Assembly (NCBI RefSeq): GCF_024330105.1
Contig: NZ_JANDHW010000002.1
Coordinates: 62,001 to 126,000 of the forward strand
Source: Coprobacter tertius
GTDB taxonomy: Bacteria; Bacteroidota; Bacteroidia; Bacteroidales; Coprobacteraceae
Reading direction: 5' to 3'
DNA: 64,000 nt
How positions within the stretch are numbered: the stretch's first letter is position 1; the number at the start of each line of letters is the position of its first letter. Shown here piece by piece: positions 45,454 to 54,814 of this stretch. A model generated the notes under the pieces. That model was not told the DNA's origin and did not search any database. It was given only the letters and a program-made list of their open reading frames with translations. Both the position numbers and the translations under genes were made by a program.

Positions 45454-45480
45454 ATTTCGCTAAATTCATAGAGTATTGTT

Positions 45481-46284
45481 ATGAATAAGAGATTGTTTTG
45501 TATTGTGATCTTGATTTTATGTTTGCCGTTTCTTGGAAATGCGCAAAATGGCAGAAGCGATGTCGAATCTGCCAAAGCAGTAATTGCAAAGCTTTCTGAG
45601 ATCGATTCCATTTCGGTCTCCGAATCAGAATTATTCGATCTCAGGGATATACAATTACCACCGTTATCGGTGTTTCTCGAGTCGGTTGAAAAGCATCCTA
45701 CTGTAAGGGTATATGATGCTAAAAGAGAGGAAGCTGAGGCCGAGTTGAAAGTCGAGAAACGTAAATGGCTCGACTATTTCCGTATAACGGGTAATTATCA
45801 GTACGGGAAACTTTTTTCGGCTAACCAAGTAACTGATCATGATAATGCGACCTCTTATTATACGTTTAACGGCAATACCAATAATCTGTATAATATAGGG
45901 GTTTCGATGTCGATACCTTTAGGCGATCTTATCGGAGGACAGAAACAAAGCGTATTGGCTTCTAAAGCCCGTTTACGCCAAATGGAGTACGATTATGCGA
46001 CTACGGTAGAAAACCGTAAGCTTGTTGTTCTCGAGGCGTATAACAAGGTACAACAAGAGTTAGCCGTTCTTAAAGCCAAAGCGGAAGCTGCAGTTTTATA
46101 CAATGCTCAGATGAAGATCTCCGAACAAGATTTCATTAACGGAAAAATAGATATTATAGCATTATCGATGGAGAGAAGTCGTCGTTCTGCTGCTCTTGTG
46201 GCGTATGAGTCGGGTAGAGTCGCTTTACAAAATGCCATCACTTTACTTGAAATGTTGACTAATGTAAAAATTATGGAGCGATAA
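45481..46284 (+). CDS. Short TolC-like outer-membrane protein
   Basis: A 267-residue exported protein (signal ends in GNAQ, about residue 21). The mature part is a coiled-coil/beta pattern typical of one repeat of a TolC-family protein (VEKHPTVRVYDAKREEAEAELKVEKRKW and a second long helix in the C-terminal half ending ALQNAITLLEMLTNVK). Ordinary TolC proteins have two such repeats (over 400 residues), so this is about half length, with no sign of frameshift. Placed between the sugar transferase and the Wzz-like gene, it may help polymer export or be an envelope-spanning adaptor. Confidence 0.7.
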   Translation: MNKRLFCIVILILCLPFLGNAQNGRSDVESAKAVIAKLSEIDSISVSESELFDLRDIQLPPLSVFLESVEKHPTVRVYDAKREEAEAELKVEKRKWLDYFRITGNYQYGKLFSANQVTDHDNATSYYTFNGNTNNLYNIGVSMSIPLGDLIGGQKQSVLASKARLRQMEYDYATTVENRKLVVLEAYNKVQQELAVLKAKAEAAVLYNAQMKISEQDFINGKIDIIALSMERSRRSAALVAYESGRVALQNAITLLEMLTNVKIMER

Positions 46285-46286
46285 AT

Positions 46287-48452
46287 ATGAATAACGTATC
46301 TTTATTTATTTCCCGTTTTTTGTATCGTATCCGGTATCAATTGATATTCGGGAGTGTGATCGTTACTTTACTGGTAGCTTATTTTACACAATTCCTACCT
46401 AAGAAATATACTGTAAATACGACTATTTTTACTGGTATCGTATCGATGGCTACTTTAGAAGATGAAGGTACGTCTGCCAATTATCAGATGGTGAATAATA
46501 CGTTCGATAATCTTATTAGTTTATTAAGGTCCCAAGCTACTTTAGAGAACGTATCATTGCATCTTTTTGCTATGAATATGATATATGGTGATCCAGAGAA
46601 AGATAATCATTATATTACTGCCGATAATTTTCAGCGGTTGCAAAAAAAAGTTCCCGATGAGATTAAGTCTTTAATAGATAAAAAATCTGTAGATAAGACG
46701 GTTGAAAATTTGAAAAAAATTATTATTCCTACTTCCGAAAACTTTATGTATTCTTTGCTTAACGGCCATGATCCCTATTATAGTTATGATGCGTTGAAAA
46801 AAGTACAGATTATGCGTATGGGGAATAGTGATATGATAAATCTCACTTATACGGCCGATGATCCGGGGATCGCCACTAATACTGTGAAATTATTTAATAA
46901 AGAATTATTGAGTAATTATAACGAATTGCGGTATAAGTCGACAAATGACGTTATCGAATATTTTAGAAAAGAGGTCGAACAAAGACGGAAAGAATTGAAA
47001 GAACAAGAAGACGGGTTGACAAAATACAATACCGAAAACAATGTGATAAATTACGGAGAACAGACCAAGGCGACGGCTCATGCCTACAGTAATTACGAAG
47101 ATCGTTATGAGGAGACTTTGAGAGAGTATCAAAGTTCTCAAAAATTACTCGAATCTTTAGAGGCTCAGATGGAAACCCGTACTAAATTATATCATGTAAA
47201 TGATGAATTTTTGAAAACTCTTGACGAAATATCGACCATTAATGGAAAGATTACCGAAATTGAAACATTTACATTAGATAGTGGAAAAGAAAGCAATGTA
47301 GAATTATTGAAATATAAAAATCAGCTGAAGAAAGCTGAACAAAAAATAAAACAAATATCGAATAAGATGGACGAATACCAGTACTCCAAAGAAGGAGTAG
47401 CGATACCAGATATGGTTTCGGAATGGTTGAAAGCTCTTGTTCAGAATACTAAAGCGAAGGCCGAATTGAAAGTTCTTGATGATCGGTTAAAGGATTTCCA
47501 CCAAAAATACAGTAATTTTTCTCCTGTAGGTACCGGTATAAAGCGGCGAGAAAGAGAAATCGATGTGACCGAGCGTTCTTATCTCGAGATGTTGCATTTT
47601 TTGAATTTGGCTTATTTAAGAAAGAAAAATATCGAGCTTACGACAGCCGGACTGAATACTGTTACAGCTCCTTCATTTCCTTTATCTCCCAATAGGGGAA
47701 AACGTTTATTCTACATTATAGCGGCGTTTTTCGGAAGCCTTATTATCATAACGGGATATAATCTTATGATCGAAATGCTCGATCGTACCCTTCGGGATGC
47801 GCAACGTACACAGATGCTTACCGGGACAAAAGTATTTGCTGTATTTTCAGGAAAAAGTCGTCTTCGTTTCCGTGGTTTTTCAAAAACATGGAATCGTATT
47901 TCTGCAGCCTTTCTTTGCAATAAAATCGATAAATATCTTCAGGAAGAGAAAATCGTATGTGTTAATTTGCTGAGTATAGAGCAGAAAGAAGGCAAAAGTT
48001 TTATTTCCAAATATATGATCGATGAATGGGAGAAGCAGGGCCTAAAAGTATGTTATCTGCAAATGGGTAAAGATTTTACAGTCAATTCATCGTATTTGCT
48101 TGCCTCTGGTTTCGATACCCTTTATCCGAATATGGCAGAAGAAAAACCACAGATATTGTTAGTCGAATATCAAGCGTTGCAACAGCATAGTATTCCTTCT
48201 GCTTTTTTGAAGAAGGCCGATATCAATCTTGTAATTGCTAATGCCAAACGTGTTTGGAAGAAAAGTGACGAGGAGGTCCTTGAGCATATTAAAGAAATCG
48301 CGGGAAACACACCGGTATATATTTGTTTGAATAATGCCGATCGGGAGGCCGTTGAAGATTATACCGGTAAACTACCTCCCCGGTCATCGAGACATTTACT
48401 TGCCGTGAAAATGATGCATATGGGATTGACTGCAAAAGGGGATGCCATATAA
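46287..48452 (+). CDS. Wzz/GNVR chain-length determinant with BY-kinase-like C-terminus
   Basis: A 721-residue inner-membrane protein. The N-terminal transmembrane helix (about 17-33) is followed by a Wzz domain, a long periplasmic coiled-coil region (about 225-400), a Pro-rich segment TAPSFPLSPNRGKR and a second transmembrane helix (about 474-493). The cytoplasmic domain resembles a BY-kinase ATPase: SIEQKEGKSF keeps a P-loop GKS, but the following Walker A' acidic cluster is replaced by LQMGKDF and no Tyr-rich tail is seen. It probably sets polysaccharide chain length; kinase activity is doubtful. It lies 2 nt after the TolC-like gene. Confidence 0.82.
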   Translation: MNNVSLFISRFLYRIRYQLIFGSVIVTLLVAYFTQFLPKKYTVNTTIFTGIVSMATLEDEGTSANYQMVNNTFDNLISLLRSQATLENVSLHLFAMNMIYGDPEKDNHYITADNFQRLQKKVPDEIKSLIDKKSVDKTVENLKKIIIPTSENFMYSLLNGHDPYYSYDALKKVQIMRMGNSDMINLTYTADDPGIATNTVKLFNKELLSNYNELRYKSTNDVIEYFRKEVEQRRKELKEQEDGLTKYNTENNVINYGEQTKATAHAYSNYEDRYEETLREYQSSQKLLESLEAQMETRTKLYHVNDEFLKTLDEISTINGKITEIETFTLDSGKESNVELLKYKNQLKKAEQKIKQISNKMDEYQYSKEGVAIPDMVSEWLKALVQNTKAKAELKVLDDRLKDFHQKYSNFSPVGTGIKRREREIDVTERSYLEMLHFLNLAYLRKKNIELTTAGLNTVTAPSFPLSPNRGKRLFYIIAAFFGSLIIITGYNLMIEMLDRTLRDAQRTQMLTGTKVFAVFSGKSRLRFRGFSKTWNRISAAFLCNKIDKYLQEEKIVCVNLLSIEQKEGKSFISKYMIDEWEKQGLKVCYLQMGKDFTVNSSYLLASGFDTLYPNMAEEKPQILLVEYQALQQHSIPSAFLKKADINLVIANAKRVWKKSDEEVLEHIKEIAGNTPVYICLNNADREAVEDYTGKLPPRSSRHLLAVKMMHMGLTAKGDAI

Positions 48453-48467
48453 ATAATTAGCAGCATT

Positions 48468-49922
48468 ATGAACGAATTAGATAACACTCTGGAGACAATC
48501 AATATCTGGAAAAAGTGGGTGCGAATACTCATCTTTCTGGGATTGGCGGGTGTTGTTGTTTCGTTATCTATCGATAATATTCTTGTATCGGGAGGCATAA
48601 TTGTATTCCCTCTGTTGTTAGTTGCCGTATTGGTATTTCTTCAGTATCCCGTATCTCTTTTGTATCTTATTTTTACCTTGAATTATTTTTTGATGGGAAT
48701 ATTCCGATATATAAATATCGAGGGAATAAGTGTTATAATGGATGTATTGTTGATGAGCGAGTTTTTGATTATTATAATACATAGCTACTGGAAACGGGAT
48801 ATAGATTGGAAACCGGCAAAAAATGCACTGGTAATTTTCAGCTTGATCTGGATGTTATATTGTATTCTTGAAATATTAAATCCGACTGGTGTGTTAAAAG
48901 GCTGGGTATTATCGAGAGGCCTGATATTTAATGGGTTTATTTTGTCGTTGATCGTATCGCTGATTATTACAAAACAAAATCAGGTAAAAACAATCGTGTT
49001 TTTATATGCAAGTTTTACGTTATTAGCTATTTTAAAAGCTCTTATGCAAAAGTACATCGGTTTCGATGCTGGGGAGCAGAGATGGCTGGCAGGCGGAGGT
49101 GCGGTTACCCATATTATACAAACAGGTACTCGTTACTTTTCATTTTTTACTGATGCCGGTAATTTTGGATCTAATATGGGATGTTCCGGAATAATTTTCG
49201 GTATACTTGCGTTTATAATGAAAAATAATCTGTTAAAAATATTTTACGCTCTGGCTTCGTTGTTATCTTTGTATGCTATGTTTATGTCGGGTACCCGTGG
49301 AGCAATGGTGGTACCTTTAGTTGGTTTAGCTTTTTATATTATCATATGTAAAAATTATAAGGCGTTTGCGGTAGGTGCATTATTATTATCCCTGATATAT
49401 TGTTTTTTTGCTTTTACCTATATAGGACAAGAAAATGCGATGATACGCAGAATGAGAAGTGCTTTTCGTCCTACTGAGGATGCATCGTTTAATGTGCGCA
49501 GAGAAAACCAGAAAAAATTGGCCGAGTATCTTAAATATCGTCCTTTCGGAGAGGGACTCGGTCTTTCTGGGGTTGAGAATCGGGATATTTCTTTACGTTT
49601 TACAACCAGTATTCCTAATGATTCCTGGTATGTGAAAATCTGGGTAGAAACGGGTATTGTAGGGCTAATAATTTATCTGGGAGGTCTTATTATCGTAATG
49701 ATAAAATGTGCTCGGGTGGTAATGTTTAAAATAAAAAATAAGGAACTGGCAGGTATCCTTGGCGGTTTGCTATGCGGAATTTTCGGTATGCTTGTAAGCG
49801 CATATGGGAATCCGTTTTGGGGACAATTCCCGACGATGATTATTGCATATATATTTTTAGGGATCATTTTGAAAGGTCCCTATTTAGAAAAATTGCAGGA
49901 TGTGGAATACAGTAAATGTTGA
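48468..49922 (+). CDS. O-antigen polymerase/ligase-like (Wzy/WaaL) membrane protein
   Basis: A 484-residue polytopic inner-membrane protein with roughly 11-12 hydrophobic segments and one large periplasmic loop. The Wzy_C/O-antigen ligase pattern is seen around FMSGTRGAMVVPLVG (about 267-281) and the conserved loop NVRRENQKKLAEYLKYRPFGEGLG with PHDSWY-like SIPNDSWYVKIWVETG. Role: polymerising or ligating the repeat units delivered by the flippase. It lies 15 nt after the Wzz-like gene, as expected for a Wzx/Wzy pathway. Confidence 0.8.
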   Translation: MNELDNTLETINIWKKWVRILIFLGLAGVVVSLSIDNILVSGGIIVFPLLLVAVLVFLQYPVSLLYLIFTLNYFLMGIFRYINIEGISVIMDVLLMSEFLIIIIHSYWKRDIDWKPAKNALVIFSLIWMLYCILEILNPTGVLKGWVLSRGLIFNGFILSLIVSLIITKQNQVKTIVFLYASFTLLAILKALMQKYIGFDAGEQRWLAGGGAVTHIIQTGTRYFSFFTDAGNFGSNMGCSGIIFGILAFIMKNNLLKIFYALASLLSLYAMFMSGTRGAMVVPLVGLAFYIIICKNYKAFAVGALLLSLIYCFFAFTYIGQENAMIRRMRSAFRPTEDASFNVRRENQKKLAEYLKYRPFGEGLGLSGVENRDISLRFTTSIPNDSWYVKIWVETGIVGLIIYLGGLIIVMIKCARVVMFKIKNKELAGILGGLLCGIFGMLVSAYGNPFWGQFPTMIIAYIFLGIILKGPYLEKLQDVEYSKC

Positions 49923-51128
49923 ATGCTCATGGATATTAACTCTTTTTTTAATTTTGATAATGGTGAAGATATTTTCAGAATAGTAGATGCCGTACTGTTT
50001 CTCATCTTTGCTGTGTTTGTTTTGTATCTGTTTATATTTGCCGTAAAATCGACCGGGAAAACGGTGAATAAATATCCACCTGCGGAAAAATTATACAAAT
50101 TTGCGATTTTATTTCCGGCTTATATGGAAGATTTGGTAATCGTAAATTCTGTTAAAAGTTTCTTAGCTCAGAAATATCCGAGGGATAAATATGATATTTA
50201 TGTTATCTCGGCAGAAATGAAAGAAAAGACAGATCGTGAACTGGAATCCTTATCTGCAACAGTGATTCGGGTCGATGATACTTGTCATACTAAAATAAAG
50301 GCATTGCAAAAAGCAACTGATTATATTGTGGAAAACAAGCTCGATTACGATGTCGTTGTCGTTCTGGATGCCGATAATGTGGTCGATTCCGATTTTCTCG
50401 AGCAATTGAATAATGCGTTTTATTCAGGTTGCTCTGCTGTGCAAACGCATCGTGTAGCTAAAAATATGAATACCAGTGTAGCTGTTTTAGATGCAGTGAG
50501 CGAAGAAATGAATAATTCGATTTTTCGTAAAGGACATACCAAGCTCGGGTTCTCAGCCGGACTTATCGGTTCGGGAATGGCTTTCGATTATGATACATTT
50601 ATGAGCATTATCTATGATGCCAGTTCGATTGGAGAAGATAAGCAACTTGAGGTTTTATTATTAAAGCAAAATATATATATCGAATACCTTAGCGATGTAC
50701 ATACTTATGATGAAAAGGTAAAAAAGAGTTCTCAATTTTATAATCAGAGGAAGAGATGGTTGTTCAGCCAAGTGCATAATCTTTTTCTGGGTGCTAAAGG
50801 TTTACCGAAAGCATTATTTAATGGGAATTGGGATTATTGCAATAAATTATTCCAATGGATTATGCCTCCGAGAATTATGCTTTTAGGAAGCATACTTATT
50901 ATTGCTTGTTTGATATTGCCGTTTAGTTTTTATTTGTCGATAAAATGGTTCGTTTTATTTGCTGTATTGTGTATTACGTTAGCTTTAGCTATACCGGATT
51001 ATTTGGTCAATGGTCGTTTGCTGAAAGCAATATTTTATGTACCGATATTATTTTTGCTGATGTTGTTAAATCATTTCAGAATATTTAATCGGAAAAATAC
51101 TTTTTCACATACTCCTCACGACGAATAA
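49923..51128 (+). CDS. Membrane-bound GT2 glycosyltransferase (cellulose-synthase-like)
   Basis: A 401-residue GT2 enzyme with one N-terminal transmembrane helix (about 19-40) and C-terminal helices (about 315-390). Catalytic features: VVLDADNVVD, an EDKQLEVLLL acceptor-region motif and the QRKRW signature (QxxRW, about 275-279) of processive-type GT2 proteins. It abuts the polymerase gene (TGA ends at 49922, ATG at 49923). A paralogue with the same layout lies at 56030-57205, so the repeat unit may need two such enzymes. Alternative start at 49929. Confidence 0.85.
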   Translation: MLMDINSFFNFDNGEDIFRIVDAVLFLIFAVFVLYLFIFAVKSTGKTVNKYPPAEKLYKFAILFPAYMEDLVIVNSVKSFLAQKYPRDKYDIYVISAEMKEKTDRELESLSATVIRVDDTCHTKIKALQKATDYIVENKLDYDVVVVLDADNVVDSDFLEQLNNAFYSGCSAVQTHRVAKNMNTSVAVLDAVSEEMNNSIFRKGHTKLGFSAGLIGSGMAFDYDTFMSIIYDASSIGEDKQLEVLLLKQNIYIEYLSDVHTYDEKVKKSSQFYNQRKRWLFSQVHNLFLGAKGLPKALFNGNWDYCNKLFQWIMPPRIMLLGSILIIACLILPFSFYLSIKWFVLFAVLCITLALAIPDYLVNGRLLKAIFYVPILFLLMLLNHFRIFNRKNTFSHTPHDE

Positions 51129-51138
51129 TTTAAAAATT

Positions 51139-52272
51139 ATGAAGATAGCGATCGAGGCTCAACGAATTTTCAGACCCAATAAACATGGAATGGATTTTGT
51201 CGCTCTGGAAACGATTCGGGAATTACAGAAGATTGATTGTGAAAACGAATATTTTATTCTGGTAAGTCCGGGAGAGGATCGTTGTTTGTCGGAGGCGGCT
51301 AATTTTCATATTGTCGAGATAGCATGTCCTACTTATCCTTTGTGGGAGCAGGTTGCCTTGCCGATTGCTGTATCTAAAATAAAGCCCGATTGCCTTCATT
51401 GTACCAGTAATACGGCTCCGGTATTTTGTAACGTACCGCTGATACTTACGTTGCATGATATTATATTTCTCGAGCCGAGGCAAGACGGAAACAAATCGTG
51501 GTATCAAAATATGGGACGTATCTATCGTAAAATCGTTGTCCCGATTATTTTACGACGGTCTAAGAAGATTATAACCGTATCGCATTTCGAGTGTAATAGG
51601 ATAAAAACAGCTTTACACCTTTCTGAAGAACAGATTACTGCTGTTTATAATGGATTCAACTCTCATTTCAGGCCATTAGAGGATATTCGCTCGGTTACCG
51701 GTAGGTATATTCCCGATGAGGATTATTTCTTTTTTCTGGGGAATACCGATCCGAAGAAAAATACATTGGGAACGTTAAAAGCTTACAGTTTATATCTGAA
51801 AAATTCTTCGGTAAAGCGGAGTTTGTTGGTTGCCGATCTTAAGGCGGATATTTTAGACGATATGTTGAAAGCAGCCGGAATCGAGGATATAAAACCTTAT
51901 ATATACTGTCCGGGATATATTCCTAATAGTGATTTGGTTTATTTGTATAATGGGGCGTTTGCGTTTCTATATACTTCTTTCAGAGAAAGTTTCGGTATTC
52001 CTCTATTGGAGTCGATGGCATGTGGAACTCCTGTGATTACCAGTAATACGTCTGCTATTCCGGAGATTGCAGGAAACGGTGGTATATTTACCGATCCGTT
52101 TTCTCCGGAAGATATTGCCGAAAAGATGATTGCATTAGAAGAAAATGAAACGTTATATAATAATGCGGTAATTTACGGATTACAACGTGTAAAATTATTT
52201 TCATGGAAAAATACGGCGGATTCTCTGCTGGAATTATACAAATCTTTTCGAGAGATTAAAAAAATAAATTGA
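51139..52272 (+). CDS. GT4 family glycosyltransferase
   Basis: A 377-residue GT-B enzyme, probably retaining. Motifs: an N-terminal acceptor domain starting MKIAIEAQRIFRPN, LTLHDIIFLE, IITVSHFECNRI, and the C-terminal nucleotide-sugar domain with FFLGNTDPKKN, an EX7E-type block around SFRESFGIPLLESMACGTPVITSNTSAIPEIAG. It transfers one sugar in the lipid-linked repeat unit. Sugar and linkage unknown. The gene lies 10 nt after the GT2 gene. Confidence 0.88.
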   Translation: MKIAIEAQRIFRPNKHGMDFVALETIRELQKIDCENEYFILVSPGEDRCLSEAANFHIVEIACPTYPLWEQVALPIAVSKIKPDCLHCTSNTAPVFCNVPLILTLHDIIFLEPRQDGNKSWYQNMGRIYRKIVVPIILRRSKKIITVSHFECNRIKTALHLSEEQITAVYNGFNSHFRPLEDIRSVTGRYIPDEDYFFFLGNTDPKKNTLGTLKAYSLYLKNSSVKRSLLVADLKADILDDMLKAAGIEDIKPYIYCPGYIPNSDLVYLYNGAFAFLYTSFRESFGIPLLESMACGTPVITSNTSAIPEIAGNGGIFTDPFSPEDIAEKMIALEENETLYNNAVIYGLQRVKLFSWKNTADSLLELYKSFREIKKIN

Positions 52273-52409
52273 ATATGAGAATATTACGATTATTTCGGTG
52301 ATTGTGAAATATTGTCTTGCTATTATTAAACCAAGAATATACAGTAACTTCGGATGTCAAGTGTAAAGAAATCGATGATAGTCGTGTTCGCGGAGTAAAC
52401 ATAAAGATT

Positions 52410-53852
52410 ATGTCAGTAAAAAAAGATCTGTTTTCGGGTGTAGTATATACAGCGATCGCCAAATATTCGGGGATGGTAATCTCCTTGGTTATTGCTGGTA
52501 TTCTTGCTCGTATGCTTACTCCCGAAGATTTTGGTATTGTCGCCATAGCTACTGTTATTATCAATTTTTTCAATACGTTTTCTGAAATGGGAATAGGGCC
52601 GGCTATCATACAAAATAAAAATCTTACTGCTAAAGAGATCGCTTCGATTTTTACTTTTACTGTATGGACAGGTATTTTTATTTCAATATTATTTTTTATT
52701 TTATCGTGGTTTATTGGTAAATATTATACAAATCCTACGCTGATAATTATATGTCGGTTATTATCGGTAAATCTTTTTTTCGCTACGGTAAATATTGTTC
52801 CGAACGCTATTGTATATCGGAATAAAGAGTTTAAATATATCGCGATTCGTACTTTGGGTGTCCAGTTTTTTACCGGTATTTTAGCAGTGATAGCTGTATT
52901 TACCGGCGCCGGAATATACGCATTGGTGATAAACCCTATACTTTCGGCTGTTATTGTATTTATTATTAATTATTATAAATATCCGCAGGCTTTTTATTTG
53001 AATATCAATATGAAAGCATTGAAAAAAATATCGGGGTATTCTTTTTATCAATTATTATTCAATCTGTTGAATTATTTCGGAAAGAATCTCGATAAGCTTT
53101 TTATCGGTAAATTTATGGGAATGACACCTTTAGGTTATTATGAGAAATCGTATCGGCTAATGATGTTGCCCTTACAAAATATAGCTTATGTACTGAGTCC
53201 GGTAATGCATCCTGTATTTTCCGAAATGCAGGGGAATAAGCAAAAAATGCTTTCCAGTTATGAAAAGATTGTACATCTTTTAGCTTATATCGGTTTTCCT
53301 TTGTCTATATTTCTTTTCTTTACAGCAAGGGAAATTACGCTTATTATTTTTGGCCATCAATGGATGGCTTCTGTTCCGGTTTTTCGTATTTTATCTTTAA
53401 CGGTTGGTTTACAGATATTATTAAATACCACTGGCTCTATTTTTCAAGCTGGTAACGATACCCGTTCTTTATTTGCATGTGGCGTATTTACCGCCATATC
53501 TTGCATTTCGGCAATTCTTATCGGTATTTTTTCTTTTGGAACTTTAGAGGCTATTGCCGGTTTTATGAGCTTGGCTATCGGGTTGAATTTTCTGCAATGT
53601 TATATTACCATGTATAAGATAACTTTTATTTTACCGATGACTAATTTCTGGAAACAGTTTATTACACCCGGTATATTGAGTTTGATTATCGGAGTAGTTT
53701 TAAGTGTATTATCTTTATGGATAGATTGTTATTCGATATATATAAGCTTAGCTGTAAAAACTTTGGCAGCTTTTTTTATCTTTTCGATTTATACACAGTT
53801 AAGCGGGGAATACAATATAATGAAAAAATTCAGGAAATTGCTTCCGGAGTGA
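52410..53852 (+). CDS. Polysaccharide flippase (Wzx/MOP family)
   Basis: A 480-residue multi-pass membrane protein (about 12-14 helices) of the WzxC/lipopolysaccharide biosynthesis group. It starts MSVKKDLFSGVVYTAIAKYSG and has ILARMLTPEDFGIVAIATVIINFF in the first helices and the middle segment KLFIGKFMGMTPLGYYEKSYRLMMLP typical of the family. It moves the lipid-linked repeat unit across the inner membrane. The ATG at 52410 is preferred; a longer frame from 52317 would add residues not seen in the family. A 137-nt gap before it is the largest within the early part of the locus. Confidence 0.87.
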   Translation: MSVKKDLFSGVVYTAIAKYSGMVISLVIAGILARMLTPEDFGIVAIATVIINFFNTFSEMGIGPAIIQNKNLTAKEIASIFTFTVWTGIFISILFFILSWFIGKYYTNPTLIIICRLLSVNLFFATVNIVPNAIVYRNKEFKYIAIRTLGVQFFTGILAVIAVFTGAGIYALVINPILSAVIVFIINYYKYPQAFYLNINMKALKKISGYSFYQLLFNLLNYFGKNLDKLFIGKFMGMTPLGYYEKSYRLMMLPLQNIAYVLSPVMHPVFSEMQGNKQKMLSSYEKIVHLLAYIGFPLSIFLFFTAREITLIIFGHQWMASVPVFRILSLTVGLQILLNTTGSIFQAGNDTRSLFACGVFTAISCISAILIGIFSFGTLEAIAGFMSLAIGLNFLQCYITMYKITFILPMTNFWKQFITPGILSLIIGVVLSVLSLWIDCYSIYISLAVKTLAAFFIFSIYTQLSGEYNIMKKFRKLLPE

Positions 53853-53886
53853 TTTCTGAGAGTGATAATTTAATGGGAAGAAAAAT

Positions 53887-54813
53887 ATGCCGGAAGTCAG
53901 TGTTATTATTCCGTTATATAATACCGCCGAATTTGTAGAAGAGGCGGTAATGTCTGTTATGAATCAGACATTTAAAGATGTGGAAATAATTATTGTAAAC
54001 GACGGATCTACCGATAATAGTTTACAGATCGTGGAAAAAATGGCACTGAAGGATGACCGTATATGTGTATATACACAACAAAATCAAGGTCCTGCCATAA
54101 CTCGTAATGTCGGCTTACAAAAAGTAAAGGGAAAATATATATATTTTATGGATAGTGATGACTATCTCGAACCTGAAACTCTTTCGGCCTGTTATGCGAA
54201 ATGTGAGGAGAACCTTCTCGACTTTATATTTTTCGATGCTGATATTCTTAATAAAGAAGTTTCGGAACAGTTCGGATTAAATTATCAACGTAAGTCCTGT
54301 ACCGACGAAAATAAGATATACAAGGGAGTGGATATTTTAAATATTTTGTTGGATAATAAGGGGTTTGCAGTGCCTATATGGCTTAATTTTATTCGGGCAG
54401 ATTATCTTCGAAAAAAAAATCTTCGCTTTTATCCGGGTTTGATACATGACGATGCATTATTCAGTTTTCTGTTATATATACAAGCCGAAAGAGTAATGTG
54501 TATCCATGAGGATTTTTTTAAAAGACGTTTTCGTGAAAATTCGATAATGACTACTCGATTTTCTCGTCGTAATATGGATAATTATTTTATTATTGCGGAA
54601 GAACTCATACAGTTTGCGCAAGAGTATCCTTCGAGTTGTGAAACTGTTGATAAATATTTATCGGGAATGATGAATGCAGCGGTGTGGTTAGCATACAGAA
54701 TACCCTTAAAAGACCGTTTATACGTTGCCAAGATCATTTTCGGACAATATAAAAAATACGTAAGCAATCGCAATTTACTTATTTTGTTATTTAAATCCTT
54801 TATCAAAAAGTGA
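53887..54813 (+). CDS. GT2 glycosyltransferase (EpsJ/WcaA-like)
   Basis: A 308-residue soluble GT-A enzyme. Start PEVSVIIPLYNTAEFVEEAVMS (2-23), IIIVNDGSTDNS (DXD-type sugar-nucleotide site) and YFMDSDDYLEPETL (DSDD, Mg/nucleotide ligand) are all clear, with the C-terminal half less conserved. It adds one sugar to the repeat unit. It lies 34 nt after the flippase and 1 nt before the next glycosyltransferase. Confidence 0.88.
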   Translation: MPEVSVIIPLYNTAEFVEEAVMSVMNQTFKDVEIIIVNDGSTDNSLQIVEKMALKDDRICVYTQQNQGPAITRNVGLQKVKGKYIYFMDSDDYLEPETLSACYAKCEENLLDFIFFDADILNKEVSEQFGLNYQRKSCTDENKIYKGVDILNILLDNKGFAVPIWLNFIRADYLRKKNLRFYPGLIHDDALFSFLLYIQAERVMCIHEDFFKRRFRENSIMTTRFSRRNMDNYFIIAEELIQFAQEYPSSCETVDKYLSGMMNAAVWLAYRIPLKDRLYVAKIIFGQYKKYVSNRNLLILLFKSFIKK

Positions 54814-54814
54814 T

